A stretch of DNA of 64,000 nucleotides from Isoetes taiwanensis. Its lineage: Eukaryota > Streptophyta > Lycopodiopsida > Isoetales > Isoetaceae. The notes under the pieces were generated by a model. The model searched no databases, was not told the DNA's origin, and saw only the letters and a program-made list of their open reading frames with translations. Shown piece by piece: positions 35,070-46,132 of the stretch (position 1 is its first letter; every line of letters starts with the position of its first letter). A program made the translations under genes and the position numbers. The stretch is taken from the NCBI GenBank assembly GCA_021234155.1, contig JAJEKV010000024.1, positions 11,444,913 to 11,508,912 of the forward strand, written 5' to 3'.

Positions 35070-37405
35070 CCAATGGAATAAGAAGACAACTAACTTGCAG
35101 GTACACACCACAACAAAACGGAGTTGCAGAAAGAAAGAACAGAACACTCTTGGATGCAGTGAGGACAATGCTCAAGCACAGTGGACTGCCAAACTACCTT
35201 TGGGAGGAAGCTCTTAAATCTGCAGCCCTGATACAAAATAACCTGCCTACTCGAGTTTTAAAAGGTAAGACTCCTATCATGATGTGGTCTGGATGTGATG
35301 ATAAACCAAACTTTGATTTGTTTAAAGTATATGGATGTCTAGCCTATACTCATGTCCCTACTGAGCTGAGGAAAAAATTGGATAATAAGGCAGAGATTGG
35401 ATTTCTCATTGGATATGATGAAGAGACAAAAGGGTACAGGATCTTTGTACCTGAAACAAAACAGATTGTTATCAGCAGAGACATTGTCTTTGATGAATAG
35501 ACTTTGTATAAGGAAAGAAATCTGAAAATTGAGAACAAGGAGGATAAGCCAAAAACGGTCAAACAAGTGAAGTTTGAAGTAGATACAGAATCTGATGATG
35601 AAATGGCAGATCAAAGTGACAATCTAGGCTCTAGCAGTAATGAAGAACAAGCTGATGATGCTACACCTAGAACTGAGATGCAAACTGAGCAAACTTTTAG
35701 AAGAAGGAAAACTCAAGCTGAAAAATTATTGGAAGAAGCAAAAATTAACACAGGAGAATATGGGAGAACAGAACATGGAAGAAGTAGGAGATTGGAAAAT
35801 GTTGAACAAATCATGGCCATCTTAGAGGATGACATTGTACCTGCAAATTTTGAAGATGCAATGGAAGTTGAAAACAATGATAAATGGTTACAGGCTATGA
35901 AGGATGAGTTAGAATCATTTAAACAAACAGGCACCTATGACTTAGTAGATCTCCCTGAGAAACAAAACGTGGTGGGATGCAAATGGTTATATAAAATAAA
36001 AACAGGTGCAGATGGAAATAAGAAATACAAAGCCAGATTAGTTGCACAAGGGTTCACCCAAAGGAAGGGAGTTGATTATGATGAGACTTATTCACCAATA
36101 GTGAAGTTGACCAGTTTAAGATTATTGATTAGCATGGCAAATTGTTTGAATCTTGAATTGCATCATATGGATGTAAAAACAGCCTTTTTAAATGCAAACT
36201 TAGAGGAGGACATTTATATGAAACAGGCACCTGGGTTCGAACATGGAAATGACAAAGCATGGAAGTTAAAAAAGGCTGTATATGGATTAAAACAATCCCC
36301 AAGGGAATGGTATGCTTGCATTGATAGCTTTCTTAGAGAGCGGGGTTTTATGAAATTCAGAAATGATGGTAACTTGTATAAATACCAAAGGGATAAAAGG
36401 TATTGCATAATTGCTCTTTTTGTAGACGATTGTATTATGGCAGCAACTGACATGGACATGATGAATCATTGCAAGGGCATTTTGAAATCCAGATTTCAAA
36501 TGACTGACCTTGGTGAATTAAAGAAGTTTCTAGGAATTGAAGTGGAAAGAAACAGGAAAAGCAAGGTTATTACGCTGTTGCAAAGAAATCATATTGATAA
36601 CATGGTTAAAAGGTTAAGATTGGAAGATGCAAAAACAGCAAAAACACCACTAGAGACAGGACATAGACTTACAGCAGTAGATGACATTTCAGAGAAGGAA
36701 AGGATTGAAATGGAGAACATACCCTATCAGGCTATAATTGGATGCTTATTGTATATCACAAACAATACCAGGCCAGACATTGCATATGCAGTAAACATAC
36801 TTAGCAGGAGGAATCATAACCCTACCAAAAGCCATTGGAATGCAGCAAAACGTGTTCTAAGATATCTCAAGGGTACAAGAAATCAAGGGATTACCTATGA
36901 TGCAGAAAGTCAAACCTTGGAGGCATTTTGTGATTCAGACTGGGCTGGTGATCTAAGCTCAAGGAAATCCACATCAGGGTTTGCAACATATTTTGGAGGA
37001 GGAATAATATCCTGGAAATGCAAAAAACAGGGAGCAATAGCCATGTCATCTGGCCGAAGCGTAATATGCGCAGCAAAGATAGTTTCAAAGGAAATAGTTT
37101 GGCTAAGAAGGTTGTTAGAGGAGTTTGATTGCATACAGAGAAGTTCAACCATAATATATTCTGACAGCCAAAGTTGCATAGCTATAATCAAAAATCCTAT
37201 CAAGCATGAGAGGACCAAACATATTGAACTTAGCATGCACTTCATTCGAGATTTGGCAGAGAAGAAAATAATTGAAATGAGGTTCATAAGTACAGATGAG
37301 CAAATAGCAGACATTTTCACCAAGGCACTTCCAGAGCCTAAGCACTGCTATTTGAAGGAGAAACTGAAAATAACAGAAATTACTGATGTGAGCAAGTTAT
37401 CATAA
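35063..37405 (+). pseudogene. Copia C2 integrase end, reverse transcriptase and RNase H (one in-frame stop)
   Basis: It continues in one frame from the integrase break. The third integrase catalytic residue lies in the TPQQNGVAERKN motif at about 35105-35140. An in-frame TAG at 35498-35500 follows IVFDE; after it a 633-residue open stretch runs to 37405. It contains an acidic linker (residues 1-110), RT (about 120-390, with [10 protein letters not shown] and the catalytic FVDDC at 306-310) and RNase H (about 473-610, with DSDWAGD, IYSDSQS and KHIELSMHFIRD). The usual glutamate-containing RNase H motif near 37050-37075 reads abnormally, in a CAG-dense spot where all copies disagree. The in-frame TAG is also at about 2368, 43506 and 61653, so it is ancestral to the duplications. 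Confidence 0.88.
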
Positions 37406-37506
37406 GTCTCAGAAATTTATTGCAGATAGATGACTTATAGGTGAGTCTATGTTGCATAGTTATATGATGATTGATCAAGTAAGTGATAAGTTGCAGAAAT
37501 ATTTAA

Positions 37507-37517
37507 TGAAGGAGGAA
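37507..37517 (+). promoter_or_regulatory. Copia C2 polypurine tract
   Basis: tgaaggaggaa lies immediately before the 3' LTR. It is conserved at 4381-4390, 45521-45530 and 63673-63682. Confidence 0.88.
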
Positions 37518-38119
37518 TGTTGAAATTGCAGATCATTACAATATTTCTGAGCACAGAAGTATTAAGGAGATCTTGTGCAGCATGATCAGGGGATTAAGGT
37601 AGTCCTGAAGAAGTTGAAGTTTTGAATAGTTGCCCTATGTAAACATTGAAATTATGTTTAAAGGGTTGATTCGAAAAAACCATAGTGGTTCAAACATGAC
37701 ACTAGGTCAAAGTGTCAAATATTATATGCAGGTCTGTGGGTTATTTTTGAAGATTAAGCAAACGGTCAGGCCTGAACTTCGGCACAAATTCCTGAGGCAA
37801 AACCACCTGTATAAATTCTATTTTAAGTGCGGAACCGTCGGGATAAACCCTGTAACTATGTACAGCATTCTTTGGTTGTGAATATAGAGGTCGGAGATGG
37901 CCGGAGGCGCCATGAAATGAAATGACCTAAGCTCTAATATGAGTGTTTGCTTTGCTCGATAATTTGATGTGCAAATTTGCATTAAACCAATGGTTGGATA
38001 AGATTTATAAATTGCATATGAGTTGTTGAACATTAGGCTCATTGTTATGCTCCAATATTAAATTTCAAATCAAGGTTTAATATTGTGCTCAATTCTTGTG
38101 GAAATCTTAAATAACATCA
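37518..38119 (+). repeat. Copia C2 3' LTR
   Basis: 602 bp, tgttgaaattgcag to aataacatca, followed by the target copy taaac. Confidence 0.92.
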
Positions 38120-39933
38120 TAAACTGCCTTTAATCTAAAGAAAATGAAGAAAAACAGCTAAAAGAATCTAAGCTATATGCTTGCCGCTCTTATGGAGTTT
38201 TTTGCTTGGCCAAAAGTTGCATTCAAGCTTGCTTACGGTTTGTAGAGTCTCCAATGTTTTGTGCACTAACAAATTTGACCAATTGGGGTGACTCTAAGAA
38301 CAAGATATTGTTTAATTTAAGAGATGCAATTAAAGGACACATTCATTGTTTTATCACATTGTTTTATCACATTCAGTACTATTACCATATGTACAGTACA
38401 AATTACGACTTTATGCAAAAAATGCAGTGTGCAATAATGGTGCCACAAGAAGAAATCGTAGCTTTATAAGCTAAGATTTCCTAAGGTTTAGGGACGTATT
38501 CGTATAGGAATATGTATAAAGATGATGGTGGACAGCAGCTTCGTAGTTTTCAAGGTTTTGTGGTTTGTAAGAGTGGATGTTATCTAAGGTTTGGCATGCA
38601 TTAATGATCTGATGGTGATGGGTCTTTATGGCATTAAATCGAGAGGAAGGTGTCTTTTGCATGCGCTGAACATGTAGTTTATCCGGTGGCTTTGGAGATG
38701 AAGCTTTGGCTTTTGAACCGTATTTTTTTTTTTGTTTGATTCTGTTTTCTCTGTTATCTGTTGTGTCCGACTGTTAGTATTGTAAAAAATCTGTTGGAAT
38801 CTTGTTTCTGCTTTTGGCTGAGGCATCTCGATGAGGAAAGCAGCCAGAAAGGTGCGGATTATACCTGTTTATACAGGAGATCAATCCATGGCTATTGGTT
38901 GAACTGTTCTGTTATGACTCTTAGTTTTGTTTTTCAGGTTATATATGTTGTTGTCTGTTTTGATCTTATGAACAATATGTACATTAACTGTATAATTCAA
39001 ATGGGGTTGAAATTGAAATGTGCAATCTGTTTTTTGCAGACCTTCATGTTGTTTGTGCTTGATATTTAAATAATACATTTGTACTGACATATTTTTTGGT
39101 TAAGTGGGCTTTGTGTATAAGGGGGATCCTAGGTAGGGGATCCCTCTTATACATGGATGAGTGCTGGTGCTAAGCCAGGGTTCGATTCCCTGGACTCATG
39201 TACATGTATTTCAGTATTGTACGATATCTCAATGGTTGTGAGGGGGTAAAAATATTGAGTCAACTGTGCAAGGTTGACTTTCAAAGCACACCCAATGGAT
39301 GGCCCAGATCTGAGGAATAAAGATGTGGGCCTCGAAACCTTAGCTTTTTTTTATTTTGGGCCTTCATCTAACAGCCGAAAAAAATCGAAAGGGAGTCCAA
39401 CCATAATGCAACCATAAACAGAGTGATGATGACCGAAGATAGTTTGAAGAATATTTACTAGAATTCTAGAGCAGGATGAGATTTCTTGTAGTTTTGGGTT
39501 TTTGGCATGTAGAGATTACTAGTTGACTCAAAGACTTAAAGAATATGCAGAAGTTTACTACTTGTGGTGCCACAGATGACCCTTATTTCTTATTGGAGGA
39601 AACATTGTAAACTTTTTTTGTTGAAATGCTGCAGATTCAGATAAAAAATGTTGTTGTTAGGCTTCTTTTGGAGAAAGATCTGCTTTGGCTCTTATTGACA
39701 TTGTCTTATAAATCAGAAATGTTTCAACCTAATGTTAGTTGCAATGGTAGTCATTGCTCTTTGCCAAGATATGATCATTGTTGGTGGAAAGTGGCTTTCA
39801 CGCGTCGATTTCAAAAACGAAAAATGAAAACAATCTAGTAAGTAGGACTAATCCCTAATTTCAAAAAATCCCTAATGCATAATCTATTGCATACATGCCT
39901 TTTCCTTCGGGCCAAAACCAAGCTCGAACAAAA
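38120..39933 (+). repeat. Block I', copy 2 (cleanest)
   Basis: The head is as in block III up to gcaata (38436). A ~980-bp segment absent from III follows (about 38437-39415). III-like sequence then runs to about 39848 (gtaagtagg), where it jumps directly to the right tip of the foldback element (aaaaaatccctaatg) and the monomer tail. So I' looks like block III with one insertion and one ~2.7-kb deletion. The extra segment contains T-rich tracts followed by cag (at 38938 and 39038), which look like splice acceptors, and the hairpin described separately. No coding sequence is recognisable. Confidence 0.72.
39115..39207 (+). other. Inverted repeat followed by tRNA-like hairpin (clean copy)
   Basis: Arms gtataagggggatcc and ggatccctcttatac (39115-39152) form an inverted repeat with one mismatch. 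They are followed by a structure at 39151-39207 with a perfect 6-bp T-arm stem (ccaggg/ccctgg, 39175-39193) around the canonical loop ttcgatt, and outer arms atgagt/actcat and acatg/catgt. A B-box promoter sequence is present but there is no space for D and anticodon arms, so it is not a tRNA gene. Other copies are at 47140-47235 and 5991-6080. Confidence 0.65.
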
Positions 39934-40440
39934 GCCATGATCTTCGGCTAAAGTGCCTTTTATCTAAAGAAAATGAAGAAAAACAGCTAAAAGAATCTAA
40001 GCTAGATGCTTGCCGCTCTTATGGAGTTTTTGCTTTGGCCAAAAAGTTGCATCTGAAGCTTGCTTGGCGGTTTGTAGAGTCTCCAATGTTTTGTGCACTA
40101 ACGAATTTGACCAATTGGGGTGACTCTGAGAACAAGATATTGTTTAATTCAAGAGATGCAATTAAAGGATGAATAAGTAAATTAAAATTTTATTTCTAAG
40201 AATCCCATCAATTAAAAAGATTAATATATAAGAAACCGACTGCGGCGCTTTAAATACATGAATTTGAAGATGCAGGCTTTGCTTCGTTGATGCTTTGAAC
40301 GAGTTTTTGAATGTTCGCCACCGTTACATGAACAATAACTATGGATAAAAAAGGTTGTAATGCACAGTGTCATGATGATTAAAAGAGCAAATTTAAAGGA
40401 GTTTTGCTTTGCAGACAATTAAAGCAAGAAGCCCTTGTAA

Positions 40441-40535
40441 TGTTCTCCATATACTCTCCACATACAAGACCTTAACCATTGCCTTGCTGCAATGTTCTCC
40501 ATATACTCTCCACATACAAGACCTTAACCATTGCC
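40441..40535 (+). repeat. 43-bp direct repeat pair (block I, copy 3)
   Basis: Units at 40441-40483 and 40493-40535; perfect copies in this block. Confidence 0.88.
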
Positions 40536-41446
40536 ACATCTCAAAATGGCATGCCGAGCCCAACCCCGTTCTTTCATAAGCTAAAATATAAAATTCACCA
40601 TCGCAGTTGGTATGAGAAAAACAATAAGAAAGATGCACATCAACACTTTTATCCCTTGGGAAAATAGCCTTTGGGAACTTCATTAGCCTCATAATGTTTA
40701 CCTTAAGAGAAGAGATTGGACTATAATCATTACATAAAGATTGATTTATAAAACCATTTCAACCATACTTCTAGATCGTCCAGCAAATAGAGATACCTTG
40801 GGAAGAACATGTAGTGGAGTTATGACAAATGCAGTGGAGTTGAAGCACTTGTCAATTTCCAAATGCACACTATATGGAAATATGGCAGAAGGCATGTTCG
40901 CATTAGATCTTCACATCTAGAACATAGAAATAAAAGCAAGCATGTGTAACTAGAGGCTAGATGTACCGGAAAAAACAAAAGATTTGCCAATCATTCTAAT
41001 AAAGGAGAAGCATATGGTAAATGTTCATGGTTAAAATAACATGGTTGCTTTGTTTCTTTCTTTAGAAAAGCAGGTAATTGTTGTCATAGTTGAAATGACA
41101 TATTTAGATGTGAAGTAGATCGTTGCCCCATCTTTATGTGCCTTGGACAGAGATAACACTCATTTTTTAGCAAGAAAAATAGCAAAGCTAGCAACTTCCA
41201 CCTATGTGGAAATCACAAAAAGGCCTTAGATGATGACAGAGGAGTCACCACCTTACAAGCTTGTGGATGATATCCAGATTGCTTTGGATATAGAGAGATG
41301 TTCACCAACTCCTCCTGGCATATACAGTTCTAATGGATTAGAAAGAAAGGACAATATTGAGTATAAAAACTATAGTTTCTTCATGCATGCTTCAACAACA
41401 GTGAACGATGTCAACTATCACACATCATGTATCATGAAATAGACTA

Positions 41447-42646
41447 TTCTCGAGCTGCGACTCGCATGACACAACAACGCCCTATGGATGGGGCTTTTCT
41501 ATTCATCCCAAAGCAAAGGTAATTACAATGGTAGAGTGGGGTAGCTGATATCGCAAGCTACCCAAAACAAAAAAAATACGAGGAATATCCAAATAAACAC
41601 CGGACCCCAAAATACAAAAATATATCATAGATGTTTGGCTAGTGTACCGCCTTAGGGCTTATCGCCGGGATTAAAAAACCCCGCCCTTCCGGGTTTTCGA
41701 GGAAAAACCCTAGCGATAAGCCCTAGGCAAGGCTTTGTGACAACGCCGGCTGCTAAACTTCCCAAAACCCACGCCCAAAAGAAAACCAACGCCGTTACAA
41801 CGCCCCAATACGCATAAGACCACAAAACACAATAGAGAAGAACAAAACCTCAAAAAGCGAGGGGTTGATTAAAGCGCCGTACACGCGAACAACATATATA
41901 AACAAAATACTTAAGGGAGGGAGGGAGGGAGAGCATAGAACATAACCTCAAAACACCGGGCCGGGCTAAGAGAAAGCGCCGATGAGAAGTCAAGGCTTAA
42001 TGCAGAAGAAATAGCGATCCCCTAACCGGATGAGAGGTTCAAATGCATGCAATGCATGCGTAACGATGTAACTCTTGCATGCTCGTCTGCTCGAGAATCG
42101 CGATCCGGCCGGATCGACCGGTGATTCTCGAAGCCGCGACCGCATGACACAACAACAACCCGAAGAAGAGAACTTCCCCGCCGATCCGAGATGAAGGCTC
42201 AAGAATTGCCCCATAGTGGAGGAAATGCCGAGGTAGAAGCGACGAAGGATAGGAAGAGATACTGAAAAAGATAGGAAACGCCAGAAGGGATGCGCCAGAA
42301 AGGTCAACGCAGCCAAGGTAGAAGAGAACCGAAACGATAAGAAACGCCAGGAAGGGATACGCCAGGAAAGGTCAGGTCGAAGAGAAACAAGAATGATAGG
42401 AAATGCCACGAAAGGTCAACCCATGCAAGAGGAAGCCCCTCCTCTGCATGAGAGCATAGAACATAACCTGAAACACTGCTGGGCGAAGAGAAAGCGCCGA
42501 TGAGAAGCTGAAGGCGAATGCAGGAAGAAATAGCGATCCCCTAACCGGATGAGAGGCCCGAAATGCATGCAATGCATGCAGGCAACGCATGCAACTCTTG
42601 CATGCTCGTCTGGCTCGAGAATCGCGATCCGTCGGATCGATCTGCA
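41447..42646. mobile_element. 1.2-kb GC-rich insertion made of two related tandem units
   Basis: The insertion is exact: other block I copies read gactataccgc with nothing between a and t, and no target duplication is seen. Two tandem units (41447 to about 42118 and about 42119-42646) begin with similar strings (ttctcga...gcatgacacaacaac). Both end with a ~190-bp shared segment, including a gcatgcaatgcatgc palindrome and ctcgagaatcgcgatcc. A small hairpin cgatcc-gtc-ggatcg lies about 7 bp before the right end. Its GC content is far higher than the surroundings. Insertion between A and T with a subterminal hairpin recalls Helitrons, but the CTRR end is absent. The long minus-strand open frames here (for example 41990-42409) are compositional. 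Confidence 0.65.
41654..41724. repeat. 12-bp perfect inverted repeat inside the GC-rich insertion
   Basis: agggcttatcgc (41654-41665) and gcgataagccct (41713-41724) enclose a C-rich stretch with its own smaller aaaccc/gggttt hairpin. Confidence 0.8.
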
Positions 42647-42970
42647 TACCGCATCACATATGCCATCTGCCAAAATATGGAAACCTCTCCCGAATAACCA
42701 TAAGCATTATGCTTTTCCAGGTGGGAAACAGACTAGTAACTCAAACAATAAGATAAGAATAAGTTGGACTGCTAATTTTGATCACAAATCTAGTTCCATC
42801 TAGCCTACATCTGGCTCTTCTTGCCTCTACAACCTAAATTCAACACTTATAAAATAGCATCCATTATCTATGTCAAAAACTTTGAATCAGATCAAAGCTA
42901 TGGATAGATGGAGAGAACCTACACATTAGATTAGTTAAGACTATTCTTACTCAGAATGATCATATGCTTG

Positions 42971-45418
42971 AGCAATATGTAATGGAAGTTGAAAGGGAAA
43001 CATGTTGCAAACTCAAGTGCATAAGGTCAAATAGAGGTGGAGAATATCTATCTGCTAAATTTAAAAGTTTTGTATAGCCAATGGAATAAGAAGACAACTA
43101 ACTTGCAGGTACACACCACAACAAAACGGAGTTGCAGAAAGAAAGAACAGAACACTCTTGGATGCAGTGAGGACAATGCTCAAGCACAGTGGACTGCCAA
43201 ACTACCTTTAGGAGGAAGCTCTTAAATCTGCAGCCCTGATACAAAATAACCTGCCTACTCGAGTTTTAAAAGGTAAGACTCCTATCATGATGTGGTCTGG
43301 ATGTGATGATAAACCAAACTTTGATTTGTTTAAAGTATATGGATGTCTAGCCTATACTCATGTCCCTACTGAGCTGAGGAAAAAATTGGATAATAAGGCA
43401 GAGATTGGATTTCTCATTGGATATGATGAAGAGACAAAAGGGTACAGGATCTTTGTACCTGAAACAAAACAGATTGTTATCAGCAGAGACATTGTCTTTG
43501 ATGAATAGACTTTGTATAAGGAAAGAAATCTGAAAATTGAGAACAAGGAGGATAAGCCAAAAACGGTCAAACAAGTGAAGTTTGAAGTAGATACAGAATC
43601 TGATGATGAAATGGCAGATCAAAGTGACAATCTAGGCTCTAGCAGTAATGAAGAACAAGCTGATGATGCTACACCTGGAACTGAGATGCAAACTGAGCAA
43701 ACTTTTAGAAGAAGGAAAACTCAAGCTGAAAAATTATTGGAAGAAGCAAAAATTAACACAGGAGAATATGGGAGAACAGAACATGGAAGAAGTAGGAGAT
43801 TGGAAAATGTTGAACAAATCATGGCCATCTTAGAGGATGACATTGTACCTGCAAATTTTGAAGATGCAATGGAAGTTGAAAACAATGATAAATGGTTACA
43901 AAGGCATGAAGGATGAGTTAGAATCATTTAAAACAAACAGCACCTATGACTTAGTAGATCTCCCCGAGAAACAAAAACGTGGTGGGATGCAAATGGTTAT
44001 ATAAAATAAAAACAGGTGATGGAAATAAGAAATACAAAGCCAGATTAGTTGCACAAGGGTTCACCCAAAGGAAGGGAGTTGATTATGATGAGACTTATTC
44101 ACCAATAGTGAAGTTGACCAGTTTAAGATTATTGATTAGCATGGCAAATTGTTTGAATCTTGAATTGCATCATATGGATGTAAAAACAGCCTTTTTAAAT
44201 GCAAACTTAGAGGAGGACATTTATATGAAACAGGCACCTGGGTTCGAACATGGAAATGACAAAGTATGGAAGTTAAAAAAGGCTGTATATGGATTAAAAC
44301 AATCCCCAAGGGAATGGTATGCTTGCATTGATAGCTTTTTCTTAGAGAGCGGGGTTTTATGAAATTCAGAAATGATGGTAACTTGTATAAATACCAAAGG
44401 GATAAAAAGGTATTGCATAATTGCTCTTTTGTAGACGATTGTATTATGGCAAAGAATCGACATGGACATGATGAATCATTGTAAGGGCATTTTGAAATCC
44501 AGATTTCAAATGACCCGAACCTTGGTGAATTAAAGAAGTTTCTAGGAATTGAAGTGGAAAGAAACAGAAAAGCAAGGTTATTACGTTGCTGCAAAGAAAT
44601 CATATTGATAACATGGTTAAAAGGTTCGGATTGGAAGATGCAAAAAGCAAAAAACACCACTAGAGACAGGGACATAGACTTACAAAGTAGATGATGACAT
44701 TTCGTAGAAGGAAAGGATTGAAATGGAGAACATACCCTATCGCTATAATTGGATGCTTATTGTATATCACAAACAATACCAGGCCGACATTGCATATGCA
44801 AAGAAACATACTTAGCAGGAGGAATCATAACCCTACCAAAAGCCATTGGAATGCAAAGAAAACGTGTTCTAAGATATCTCAAGGGTACAAGAAATCAAGG
44901 GATTACCTATGATGCGAAAAGTCAAACCTTGAGGCATTTTGTGATTCGGGACCGGGCTGGTGATCTAAGCTCAAGGAAATCCACATCGTGGTTTGCAACA
45001 TATTTTGGAGGAGGAATAATATCCTCGAAATGCAAAAAAAATGTGGAGCAATAGCCATGTCATCTGCTGAAGGTAATATGCAGCAGCAGCAGATTAGTTT
45101 CAAAGGAAATAGTTTGGCTAAGAAGGTTGTTAGAGGAGTTTGATTGCATACAGAGAAGTTCAACCATAATATATTCCACGACCAAAGTTGCATAGCTATA
45201 ATCAAAAATCCCGGCAAGCATGAGAGGACCAAACATATTGAACTTAGCATGCACTTCATTCGAGATTTGGCGAGAAGAAAATAATTGAAATGAGGTTCAT
45301 AAGTACAGATGAGCAAATAGCAGACATTTTCACCAAGGCACTTCCAGAGCCTAAGCACTGCTATTTGAAGGAGAAACTGAAAATAACAGAAATTACTGAT
45401 GTGAGCAAGTTATCATAA
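42971..45418 (+). pseudogene. Truncated Ty1/Copia pol, copy C'2
   Basis: It enters Copia at the same position as C'1 (agc at 42971-42973). From 43070 to about 43890 it is nearly identical to C2, with the integrase end open at 43287-43508, the shared TAG at 43506-43508, and the linker and RT start open at 43512-43916. From about 43895 to 45290 it becomes noisy and the frame breaks repeatedly (RT pieces at 43979-44362; later RNase H unreadable). It is then clean again to the stop at 45416-45418. The abrupt quality change in the middle of one gene is notable. Gag and protease are absent. Confidence 0.86.
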
Positions 45419-45530
45419 GTCTCAGAAATTTATTGCAGATAGATGACTTATAGGTGAGTCTATGTTGCATAGTTATATGATGATTGATCAAGTAAGTGAT
45501 AAGTTGCAGAAATATTTAATGAAGGAGGAA

Positions 45531-46132
45531 TGTTGAAATTGCAGATCATTACAATATTTACGAAAGCACGTATATTAAGGAGATCTTGTGCAGCATGATC
45601 AGGGGATTAAGGTAGTCCTGAAGAAGTTGAAGTTTTGAATAGTTGCCCTATGTAAACATTGAAATTATGTTTAAAGGGTTGATTCGAAAAAACCATAGTG
45701 GTTCAAACATGACACTAGGTCAAAGTGTCAAATATTATATGCAGGTCTGTGGGTTATTTTTGAAGATTAAGCAAACGGTCAGGCCTGAACTTCGGCACAA
45801 ATTCCTGAGGCAAAACCACCTGTATAAATTCTATTTTAAGTGCGGAACCGTCGGGATAAACCCTGTAACTATGTACAGCATTCTTTGGTTGTGAATATAG
45901 AGGTCGGAGATGGCCGGAGGCGCCATGAAATGAAATGACCTAAGCTCTAATATGAGTGTTTGCTTTGCTCGATAATTTGATGTGCAAATTTGCATTAAAC
46001 CAATGGTTGGATAAGATTTATAAATTGCATATGAGTTGTTGAACATTAGGCTCATTGTTATGCTCCAATATTAAATTTCAAATCAAGGTTTAATATTGTG
46101 CTCAATTCTTGTGGAAATCTTAAATAACATCA
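45531..46132 (+). mobile_element. Copia 3' LTR of C'2
   Basis: 602 bp after the PPT at 45521-45530, followed by taaac (46133-46137). Nearly identical to 37518-38119, except near 45558 where a CTG/CAG cluster is altered. Confidence 0.9.

Larger units (their letters stand above)
32570..38119 (+). mobile_element. Full-length Ty1/Copia retrotransposon (C2)
   Basis: 5,550 bp. It has a 5' LTR at 32570-33164, tRNA-Met PBS, gag, protease, integrase, RT, RNase H, PPT, 3' LTR at 37518-38119, and target duplication TAAAC at 32565-32569 and 38120-38124. The domain order (integrase before RT) and LTR ends TGTTG...CATCA fit Ty1/Copia. The two LTRs differ at roughly ten visible places, including a 5-bp gap at about 32657. 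It is inserted at a junction between block III and the head of the next monomer. Several frame breaks (below) make it inactive as read. This is the cleanest copy in the window, but CAG and CTG changes remain, especially in gag and near 37050. Confidence 0.93.
39934..42970 (+). repeat. Block I, copy 3 (interrupted by a 1.2-kb insertion)
   Basis: It matches 1-1835 and 47956-49790. The sequence is interrupted at 41446/42647 by a GC-rich insertion and then continues (taccgcatcacatatgcc). It ends at the same I/C' breakpoint as copy 1 (gcttgagcaatatg). An open stretch at 41230-41442 gives the same unrecognised peptide seen in the other copies. Confidence 0.78.

Noticed and set aside
39151-39207. 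A genuine tRNA gene
   Set aside because: The T-arm is perfect, but there is no room for D and anticodon arms and no convincing A box at the right distance.
41990-42647. Minus-strand genes of 139 and 91 codons in the GC-rich insertion
   Set aside because: The tandem unit is low-complexity and purine-rich on the plus strand. The translations repeat FLSF/RRF-like strings, and no start context or homology is recognisable.
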